From Candidatus Burkholderia verschuerenii (lineage in GTDB: Bacteria > Pseudomonadota > Gammaproteobacteria > Burkholderiales > Burkholderiaceae): 43,497 nucleotides of DNA. The notes under the pieces are model-generated. The model saw only the letters and a list, made by a program, of their open reading frames with translations. It was not told the DNA's origin and did not search any database. Location of the stretch: positions 1 to 43,497 of the forward strand of contig NZ_LFJJ01000022.1 in assembly GCF_001189365.1 (NCBI RefSeq), read 5' to 3'. Of this stretch, positions 37,586 to 43,497 are shown in pieces (the first letter of the stretch is position 1; each line of letters opens with the position of its first letter). The translations under genes and the position numbers were made by a program.

Positions 37586-38189
37586 ACGCGTACACCCAGG
37601 GTCGCGCCACGCGATCCTTCTTTTGATAATCGACGATACTCACCTCGCGCGCAACCGCGAGATCGACATCGTCCTGTCCGTTGAGCAACGCGACGCGCTG
37701 CGACTCCGGCAAGCTGAACGCGATCGGATCGAGTCCCGGTACTCGAATCAGGCACGCGTTCAGATCGACGGTCAGCTCCGCGCCGCTCGCGGCAATCAGC
37801 ATGATCGTCGCGATCACATCGGCTGCGAGGCGAATCGGCAACACGCCGTTCTGGAAGCAATTGCTGTAGAAGATATCGCCGTAGCTCGACGCGATCACGC
37901 AGCGAATGCCGAACTCGTCGAGCGCCCAGACCGCCATCTCGCGCGAACTGCCGCAACCGAAATTCGCGCCCGTCAGCAGAATCTTCGCGTCGCGAAATGG
38001 TGCCTGATTCAGCACGAAATCAGGATTCTCGCTCCCATCCGGACGATACCGCAGCGTCTCGAACGCCCACGGCTGAAACTGCCCGCGCACGAGTTGCGAA
38101 ATGCGCTCGATACGCACGATCAGATCCGTGTCGATATCGTCACGCGCGATAACGGCCGCGTGTCCCGTGCAAACGTCGAACGCTTTCAT
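37584..38189 (-). CDS. LeuD-like small subunit of a 3-isopropylmalate dehydratase-type enzyme
   Basis: A 201-residue swivel-domain subunit of the aconitase superfamily. It has GANFGCGSSREMAVWALDEFG and DIFYSNCFQNGVLPI. Compared with housekeeping LeuD, SSREHAPWAL is SSREMAVWAL and VDTDAIIPKQ is DIDTDLIVRIER, so substrate contacts differ. It probably hydrates or dehydrates a C5-C7 2-substituted malate other than isopropylmalate. Its ATG overlaps the leuC-like stop (ATGA). Confidence 0.85.
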   Translation of the reverse strand: MKAFDVCTGHAAVIARDDIDTDLIVRIERISQLVRGQFQPWAFETLRYRPDGSENPDFVLNQAPFRDAKILLTGANFGCGSSREMAVWALDEFGIRCVIASSYGDIFYSNCFQNGVLPIRLAADVIATIMLIAASGAELTVDLNACLIRVPGLDPIAFSLPESQRVALLNGQDDVDLAVAREVSIVDYQKKDRVARPWVYA

Positions 38190-39580
38190 GCGGCCCCCCG
38201 GATGTCGCCTGCCAATGCCGATGCCGCCGCCGTCGCCGGACTGGCGAGATGCGTCATCACGCCCGGACCCTGACGCCCGACGAAGTTGCGGTTCGATGTC
38301 GATACGCAGCGCTCGCCGCTCGCGCCGATATCGCCGTTCGCGCCGACGCACATCGAGCAGCCCGGCTGGCGCCATTGAAAACCCGCATCGCGGAAAATCT
38401 GATCGAGGCCTTCGCGTTCGGCCTGTTCGCGCACCGGCTGCGAACCCGGCACGACCCACGCATTCACATGACGCGCGACCTTTCCGCCACGCACGACGGC
38501 CGCCGCCGCGCGCAGATCGGAGATGCGGCTGTTCGCGCACGAGCCGATAAACACGCGATCGATCTTCGTGCCTTCGAGCTTCTGCAAAGGCTTTAGATGC
38601 ATATAGTCGAGCGCCGCTTCCGATTGCGCGCGCCGCTGCGCATTGCGTTCGGCGGCGGGATCGGGCACCACGCCGTCGATGCCGACCACTTGCTCCGGCG
38701 TCGTGCCCCAGGTGATCTGCGCATCGACGCCGTCGATATCCACGGTGAGGTCGCAATCGAACACGGCGTCGGCATCGCTTGCGAGCGCGCGCCATGCGGT
38801 CACGGCATCGTCGAACGCGGGGCCTTGCGGTGCGAAAGGACGATCGCGCAGATAGTCGAAGGTGACGTCGTCCGGTGCGACCATGCCGAGCCGCGCACCC
38901 ATTTCGATCGCTAGATTGCACAGCGTCATGCGCGCTTCCATGTCCAGCGCGCGCACCGCGTCGCCGGCGAATTCGAGCGCGTGACCCGCCGCGCCCGCCA
39001 CGCCCAACTGACCGATCACATGCAGGATGATGTCCTTCGCCATCGCGCGACGCGCGGGCAGGCCGCGCAACGTGACGCGCATTTTGAGCGGCTTGCGCTG
39101 GCGCAGCGTCTGGCTCGCCAGCACCTGAACCTGTTCCGACAGACCGATGCCCCAGCCCATTGCGCCAAATGCGCCGTGCGTGCAAGTGTGGCTATCGACG
39201 CAGACGAGCGTCGTGCCCGGCAGCGTCAAGCCCTGTTCCGGCGCGATCACATGCACGATGCCCTGACGCGCGTCGTCGAGATCGAAGCGCTCGATATTCA
39301 GCCGCTGCGTCTGCTCGCGAAACGCATCGACCAGTTCGGTGGCCCACGGCGCATCGCCGCCGCACCGCCCCGGCACGCTGGAGATGACGTGATCGGGCGT
39401 CGCAAACGTAAGCGATGCATCGCGCACGCCGAGGCCGCGCCGCTCCAGCGCGCGAATTGCCTCGACGGCCGTCAGCTCGTGCAGCAGATGGCGGTCGATA
39501 TGCAGCACCGTCGTGCCATCGCTCAGTTCTTCGACGACGTGCGCGTTCCATATCTTGTCGAACATCGTTTGCGCACTCAT
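38186..39580 (-). CDS. LeuC-like large subunit of a 3-isopropylmalate dehydratase-type enzyme
   Basis: A 464-residue 4Fe-4S hydro-lyase. Cluster ligands are Cys348 (FIGSCANSRI), Cys408 and Cys411 (PGCSMCVGANGD), at almost the same positions as LeuC of E. coli. CVDSHTCTHGAFGAMGWGIG replaces the usual DSHTSTHGAFGALAFGIG. TSNRNFVGRQGPG is conserved. It is a divergent paralogue, not the leucine operon copy: no leuB or leuA is near, and a GntR regulator and ABC importer flank it. Starts at ATG 39580, overlapped by the stop of an 11-codon leader. Confidence 0.87.
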   Translation of the reverse strand: MSAQTMFDKIWNAHVVEELSDGTTVLHIDRHLLHELTAVEAIRALERRGLGVRDASLTFATPDHVISSVPGRCGGDAPWATELVDAFREQTQRLNIERFDLDDARQGIVHVIAPEQGLTLPGTTLVCVDSHTCTHGAFGAMGWGIGLSEQVQVLASQTLRQRKPLKMRVTLRGLPARRAMAKDIILHVIGQLGVAGAAGHALEFAGDAVRALDMEARMTLCNLAIEMGARLGMVAPDDVTFDYLRDRPFAPQGPAFDDAVTAWRALASDADAVFDCDLTVDIDGVDAQITWGTTPEQVVGIDGVVPDPAAERNAQRRAQSEAALDYMHLKPLQKLEGTKIDRVFIGSCANSRISDLRAAAAVVRGGKVARHVNAWVVPGSQPVREQAEREGLDQIFRDAGFQWRQPGCSMCVGANGDIGASGERCVSTSNRNFVGRQGPGVMTHLASPATAAASALAGDIRGAA

Positions 39581-39612
39581 TCGTCATCTTTATTAGTTAT
39601 GTGGGATGTCAT
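39577..39612 (-). CDS. Possible 11-codon leader peptide coupled to the leuC-like gene
   Basis: MTSHITNKDDE-stop. It has a strong ribosome site (GGAGG at 39625-39621, eight bases before ATG 39612), whereas the leuC-like ATG at 39580 has none of its own. The mini-ORF stop overlaps that ATG as ATGA, typical of translational coupling. An ancient longer N-terminus broken by a frameshift is an alternative. Confidence 0.45.
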   Translation of the reverse strand: MTSHITNKDDE

Positions 39613-39635
39613 CGTTGTTTCCTCCTTCGATACTT

Positions 39636-40368
39636 TTAACTCAAGGGCGCACCCAGGCCCGCCAGCGCGGGCAGTTGCAAAATCAGATCGGCGGAATGCC
39701 AGAGATGGCGCTTCATTGCCTGATACGCCATGTCGGGATTGCCCGCGAGAATGCCGGCGGCGATGTCCTCATGCTCGGCGAGCGCGTTCTTCATCATCTG
39801 CGCGCTGCCGATCTGCTGACGCAACTGGATCATGAATACCGGCAACTGGTACTTGTCGATCAGTTCGCCGAGCTGCGGATTCCCGCACATGCGCACGATT
39901 TCCTGGTGAAACGCGCGATTGTCGATGATGAAGCGCTGGAAGTCCGGCCGCTCGTTGTGCACGCGTCCCTGGTCCCTGTTCGAGCACCGCGATAAGCCGC
40001 GCGCGGTTATCGCCGATCTCGATGTTCTGCGCCGCCGTGCGCGCCGCATAGCCTTCGAGCGCCTCGCGAATCTGATAGACGTGCGCGACTTCCGCCGTCG
40101 ACAGACTGCGCACGACCGCGCCGCGATTTGGCACATCGACGAGGCCATCGGCTTCGAGACGCCGGAACGCCTCGCGCAACGAACCGCGGCTGATGCCGAG
40201 CTGCTCGACGAGATCGCGCGAAATCAGCCGCTGCCCCGGCGCCAGACGGCCTTCGAGGATGCGGCTTTTCAGCTCCGACGCGATGCGCTCGACGGTCTCG
40301 CCGGAGCGGCCCGCGCTTTCGATATCGCCGTCGCTGTCGGCGGTTGAAGGGATATGATGGAAGTCCAT
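39636..40368 (-). pseudogene. GntR/FadR-family regulator with a 7-nt tandem duplication
   Basis: N-terminal winged helix is clear: VERIASELKSRILEGRLAPGQR, then LVEQLGISRGSLREAFRRLEADGLV. The FCD effector domain starts YQIREALEGYAARTAAQN. After LIAVLEQG the frame shifts because GTCCCTG is duplicated on the plus strand (39965-39971, 39972-39978). The rest, RVHNERPDFQRFIIDNRAFH to ALAGLGAPLS, continues in another frame to 39636. Without the repeat it is about 240 residues, normal for FCD-type regulators. The start is either 40368 (MDFHHIPS) or 40416 (MSKNLARQ). It sits between the hydratase and transporter genes. Confidence 0.83.
39965..39978. repeat. 7-nt tandem duplication in gntR
   Basis: GTCCCTG-GTCCCTG; deleting one copy restores EQGRVHNERP. 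Confidence 0.9.
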
Positions 40369-40420
40369 GAGCGCATTGTGGATCACTTTCCGTTGACGCG
40401 CCAGATTTTTTGACATTTTT

Positions 40421-40445
40421 TCCAACAAAAGTGTTGGACACTTTT
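40421..40445. promoter_or_regulatory. Overlapping palindromes between gntR and the transporter operon
   Basis: TCCAACA-AAAG-TGTTGGA (40421-40438) and AAAAGTGT-TGG-ACACTTTT (40427-40445) overlap. Size, symmetry and position fit operators of FadR/VanR-type GntR regulators. The regulator is broken here, so any binding may come from another protein. Confidence 0.6.
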
Positions 40446-40477
40446 GATCATTACATTCCAAAAATCAGGAGACATGC

Positions 40478-41431
40478 ATGACGCTTTCCATGCGCTTGGG
40501 CGCGCTCGCGCTTTCGTTGACGGGGTTGGCTTTCGCGGCCGGCGCGCACGACGTGGTCCGTATCGGCGGAATGAGCAACTACGGCCCCGTGCTGCCGGTG
40601 ATGGCCGCGCAGGAATTGAAGCTGTTCGACAAGGTCGGCGTGAAGACGCAGTTCACCGGATTTCCCGGCGGCGCGGCGTGCATGGAAGCGCTCGCGGCCA
40701 ATGAAGTCGATATCGTCAACTTCTTTCCGCCGGGCCTCGCGCTCGCCAAGCGTCGCGGCGTGAAGGCGACTATCGTCGGCGCGGATTCGCTGACGCCGCG
40801 CGGCTGGGACGTCATCGTCAAGAAGGATTCGCCGCTCAAGTCGGTGAAGGATCTCGCGGGCAAGAAGGTCGGCATCTCGGCGACCGGATCGACGACCGAC
40901 TTCTTCGGCTTGTGGGCCGCGAACGAGGCGGGCGGTCCGGTCAATCGCATTCCGGTCGGCGGTCCGGGCATGGTGCCGAATCTGCTGTCGGGGAACGTCG
41001 ATGCGATCGTCGCGTATCCGCCGCTCAGCTACAAGATGCTGAGCGCGGGCACGGGCCGCAGCCTCGTCGACTTTGGCAAGTCGATGCCCGCCAACGTGCC
41101 CGACGTGTGGATGGCCTCCGACGACATCATCGCGAAGAATCCGGATGGCGTGAGGAAGACGCTGGTCGCCTTGTATAGCGCGGTCGTCTATATGCAGGTG
41201 CATCCCGAGTGGTCGATTTCGTTCATCCAGAAGCAGACCAGTCTGCCGCCGGAAATCGCCAAGCAGGAATACGAGAACACGATCAAGGGCCTCTCGCCCG
41301 ATGGTTCGATCAAGGCCGAATTGGTCGAGGAATCGCTCAAGCTCGCGAAGCTCGCCGGCATGAACGACACGCCGCCCGCGAAGGACCTGTTCACGACGCG
41401 CTTCGTGCCCGTCAAGGCGGTGACGCCGTGA
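40478..41431 (+). CDS. NitT/TauT-type ABC transporter substrate-binding protein
   Basis: A 317-residue periplasmic solute-binding protein. A signal peptide (about 1-23, LALSLTGLAFAAGAHD) is followed by VRIGGMSNYGPVLPVMAAQELKL, FPGGAACMEALAANEVDIV and GKKVGISATGSTTDFFGLW, features of the sulfonate/nitrate/taurine-type family (SsuA/TauA). AGGAG six bases before ATG 40478. First of a three- or four-gene import operon; substrate unknown, perhaps the substrate of the LeuCD-like hydratase or a precursor. Confidence 0.9.
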   Translation: MTLSMRLGALALSLTGLAFAAGAHDVVRIGGMSNYGPVLPVMAAQELKLFDKVGVKTQFTGFPGGAACMEALAANEVDIVNFFPPGLALAKRRGVKATIVGADSLTPRGWDVIVKKDSPLKSVKDLAGKKVGISATGSTTDFFGLWAANEAGGPVNRIPVGGPGMVPNLLSGNVDAIVAYPPLSYKMLSAGTGRSLVDFGKSMPANVPDVWMASDDIIAKNPDGVRKTLVALYSAVVYMQVHPEWSISFIQKQTSLPPEIAKQEYENTIKGLSPDGSIKAELVEESLKLAKLAGMNDTPPAKDLFTTRFVPVKAVTP

Positions 41432-42180
41432 ACCCGTGGGCACGGCGCTTCATCCAGGCGGCGATCATCGCGGGGTTCTTTCTCGCGTGGCATCTGATCG
41501 TCGCGAGCCATCTCGTCGATCCGATGCTGCTGCCGCCGCCCGCCGATGTCTTCGCTCGCATGTTCGCGCTGCTCGGCGATGCCCGTTCGCTGCATCACCT
41601 GGGCGTGACCCTCGGCGAAGTCACGCTCGCCGTGGTGCTGGTCACGCCGATCGGCATCGCGCTGGGTCTGTTCCTCGGCGAGAACGCGTATTGGGGCGCG
41701 GCCTTCCGGCCGCTGTTCTATTTCATGTCGAGCGTGCCGAAGTCGGTGTTCCTGCCGGTCTTCATTCTCGCGCTCGGCATGGGCTTCTCGCAGAAGGTCG
41801 CGTTCGGCATGTTTCAGGCGATCTTCGTGCTGGTGGTCGCGGCGATCGCGGCGGCGCAGAGCGTGCCGGTCGATTACGTGCGCACCGCGCGTTCGTTCGG
41901 CGCGACGCGCGCGCAGATCTATCGCCATGTGTATCTGCCCGCGATGCTGTCCGTGATTCTCGAAGGCCTGCGTCTCGGCATGATCTTCAATATCACCGGC
42001 GTGCTGTTCGCGGAGATGTACGTGTCGCGTGCGGGGCTCGGTTATCCGATCGCCAACTGGGGCATGAATTTCGACATCGTGAGTCTTCTGGCGGGCATCG
42101 TGCTCGCGAGTCTCGTGTCGATAATGGTGAATGAAGCGCTGCGCTGGTACGAGTACCGCGTCGGCGCATGGCGCGGCTGA
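41428..42180 (+). CDS. ABC transporter permease (NitT/TauT type)
   Basis: A 250-residue inner-membrane protein with about six hydrophobic helices. The EAA coupling loop is SFGATRAQIYRHVYLPAML. It starts at GTG 41428, overlapping the binding-protein stop (GTGA); the open frame upstream to 41209 lies inside the binding protein and is ignored. It partners with the ATPase at 42211. Confidence 0.92.
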   Translation: MNPWARRFIQAAIIAGFFLAWHLIVASHLVDPMLLPPPADVFARMFALLGDARSLHHLGVTLGEVTLAVVLVTPIGIALGLFLGENAYWGAAFRPLFYFMSSVPKSVFLPVFILALGMGFSQKVAFGMFQAIFVLVVAAIAAAQSVPVDYVRTARSFGATRAQIYRHVYLPAMLSVILEGLRLGMIFNITGVLFAEMYVSRAGLGYPIANWGMNFDIVSLLAGIVLASLVSIMVNEALRWYEYRVGAWRG

Positions 42181-42210
42181 TATTCAAGCGCGCGAATCTG
42201 GACATATCGA

Positions 42211-43011
42211 ATGAATACACCGAACGCAATCACACGCAACGAGACCGCCGCGCTGCATATCGACGGCGTATCGCAAACTTATCAGTCGAAGAGCGGGCCG
42301 GTGCACGCGCTCGACGACGTGTCGTTCAGCATCGACAACGGCAAGTTCATCGGGCTGGTCGGACCCAGCGGCTGCGGCAAGTCCTCGCTTTTGATGATGA
42401 TGGCGGGGCTGCTCGCGCCGAGCGCGGGTTGCATCCGCGTGGGCGAGCGGCGCATCACGCAGCCGGAGCCGGAAGAGATCGGCGTCGTGTTTCAGGAGTC
42501 GAGCCTGTTGCCGTGGAAAACCGCGCTGGAAAACGTGGAGTTTCCGCTGGAATTGCGCGGCATCGATGCCGCCACGCGCCGTCCGCTCGCACGCGACATG
42601 CTTACGCGCGTCGGCCTGAAAGACTTCTTCGATCGACGTCCGCACGAATTGTCGGGGGGCATGAAGCAGCGCGTCGCGATTGCGCGCGGCTTTTGCCAGA
42701 ACCCGCGCGTATTGCTGATGGACGAACCGTTCGCCGCGCTCGACGAACAGACGCGCCTCTCGCTCGGCGACGAACTGCTCGCGATCTGGGAAAAGCATCG
42801 CAAGACCGTGGTGTTCGTCACGCACAGCCTGACCGAAGCCGTGTATCTCTGCGATGAAGTCGTCGTGATGGCCGCGCGTCCGGGGCGCATCATCAAGCGC
42901 ATTGCGATCGACTTGCCGCGTCCGCGCACCTTCAAGACGATGGCGACTGCGCGCTTCGGCGAACTGCGCGACGAGATCTGGGAACTGATCCGCACGGTGG
43001 AGCACGCATGA
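42211..43011 (+). CDS. ABC transporter ATPase (NitT/TauT type)
   Basis: A 266-residue cytoplasmic ATPase. Walker A GPSGCGKSS, Q-loop VFQESSLLPW, signature LSGGMKQRVAIARG, Walker B VLLMDEPFAALDEQ and the switch His in FVTHSLTEA. It matches SsuB/TauB. Its stop overlaps the next permease start (ATGA), and it follows the first permease by 30 bases. Intact. Confidence 0.94.
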   Translation: MNTPNAITRNETAALHIDGVSQTYQSKSGPVHALDDVSFSIDNGKFIGLVGPSGCGKSSLLMMMAGLLAPSAGCIRVGERRITQPEPEEIGVVFQESSLLPWKTALENVEFPLELRGIDAATRRPLARDMLTRVGLKDFFDRRPHELSGGMKQRVAIARGFCQNPRVLLMDEPFAALDEQTRLSLGDELLAIWEKHRKTVVFVTHSLTEAVYLCDEVVVMAARPGRIIKRIAIDLPRPRTFKTMATARFGELRDEIWELIRTVEHA

Positions 43012-43350
43012 TTTCGCAGCCTCTACCTCGCACGAAGGATGCGCCCGCCGAAGCGCAGGACGTAAGCGCGCCGCGTCGTCCGATGCTGACGCCGTCCGCG
43101 TAGCGTCTCGCGTGCATCGTCGTGCTGCTGCTGTTCTGGGAACTCGCGCCGCGTCTGGGCTGGGTGCCGGAAGTGATGCTCGCGCCGCTGTCGTCGACGC
43201 TGTCGGCGGGCTTTTCCAACGGCTCGATGTTCGCGATGAACCTCGGCTCGGCGGTCGGCGGAATGGCGACGGGCGTAGTGGGTGGTTTCCGGGTCGGGGG
43301 GCGCTGCTGGCGCGTGTATCCATCCGCAGCTGCCGTAGAGGGGACAGAGC
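43008..43350 (+). pseudogene. Second ABC permease, N-terminal fragment with premature stop
   Basis: ATG 43008 reads MISQPLPRTKDAPAEAQ and hits TAG at 43101-43103, where TGG is likely. The frame then reads RLACIVVLLLFWELAPRLGWVPEVMLA, a real permease helix. From about 43280 the frame degrades into a G-rich run and the gene is not recoverable to the window end. The stop may be real, but sequence quality here is doubtful. Confidence 0.55.
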
Positions 43351-43414
43351 GGGGTGGGTGGGGGGGGGGGGGGGGGGGGGTGGGGAGGGGGGGGGGGGGG
43401 GGGGGGGTGGGGGG
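43351..43414. repeat. Long G-rich homopolymer stretch near the window end
   Basis: Runs of 20 or more G separated by single T or A bases. It interrupts the coding sequence of the permease. It looks like a low-quality read or assembly artefact at a contig end rather than a biological repeat. Confidence 0.75.
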
Positions 43415-43497
43415 CACTGGCTGCGTGCGCTCAAGTGCCTGGCATTGGCTTTTCTCGTCAACACACAGTACCAGGGCGTTGGTGGGCGGACTCAGAT

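Noticed and set aside
43351-43414. G-quadruplex regulatory element
   Set aside because: The run interrupts a coding sequence, is near pure G and lies at the window end, so an artefact is far more likely.

Overview
The window is high-GC DNA from a member of the Burkholderiaceae, most likely a Caballeronia, Paraburkholderia or Burkholderia. The evidence is protein style and gene neighbourhoods: DUF2844/DUF3443, DUF2866, alr-radA beside lplT, aceA and aceB close together, and a pcaIJFBDC operon with pcaR divergent. The left edge holds the tail of an IS5-family transposase. The right edge runs into an unreliable poly-G stretch, so the window probably ends at a contig end.

Layout. 1-250: IS remnant and a hairpin repeat. 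256-6809: glutathione peroxidase, a frameshifted ABC-F ATPase, a CaiB-type CoA transferase/racemase, a small DUF2866-like protein, radA and alr. 7085-10749: lplT and the thiamine salvage genes thiM-thiE-thiD. 10763-13986 (minus): a tightly overlapping tsaB-rimI-udg-DUF1853 operon. 14159-16499: acyl-CoA-binding protein and the DEAD-box helicase rhlE behind a long structured leader. 16883-22223: glyoxylate shunt genes, with aceA broken and aceB intact, plus a universal stress protein, a broken lysR and a HAD dehalogenase. 22384-26871: small proteins, a candidate structured RNA, bamC, and the DUF2844 (nonsense)/DUF3443 pair. 26938-33142: the beta-ketoadipate operon pcaI-J-F-B-D-C (minus) and its IclR-type regulator pcaR. 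33200-37450: LysR regulators, DoxX, a membrane protein, tRNA-Pro(GGG) and a broken short-chain dehydrogenase. 37584-43497: a divergent LeuC/LeuD-like hydratase, a broken GntR regulator, and a NitT/TauT-type ABC transporter whose second permease is broken.

The most striking global feature is gene decay. About ten of roughly 43 protein genes carry inactivating lesions. Four are short tandem duplications of 4, 5, 7 and 14 nt; others are small indels and three premature stops. Lesions fall mainly in regulators and peripheral metabolism, while tsaB, alr, bamC, radA and most pca genes are clean. This looks like recent relaxed selection in a host-restricted lineage, as known for leaf-nodule Burkholderia/Caballeronia symbionts. 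Draft-sequence errors remain the main alternative, particularly near the right edge.

Functional links: PcaB, D and C convert 3-carboxymuconate to beta-ketoadipate, and PcaI, J and F convert that to succinyl-CoA and acetyl-CoA. Acetyl-CoA would normally feed the glyoxylate shunt (AceA/AceB), but aceA here is disrupted at three points. The LeuCD-like hydratase, GntR regulator and ABC importer resemble a small-molecule uptake and catabolism locus of unknown substrate.
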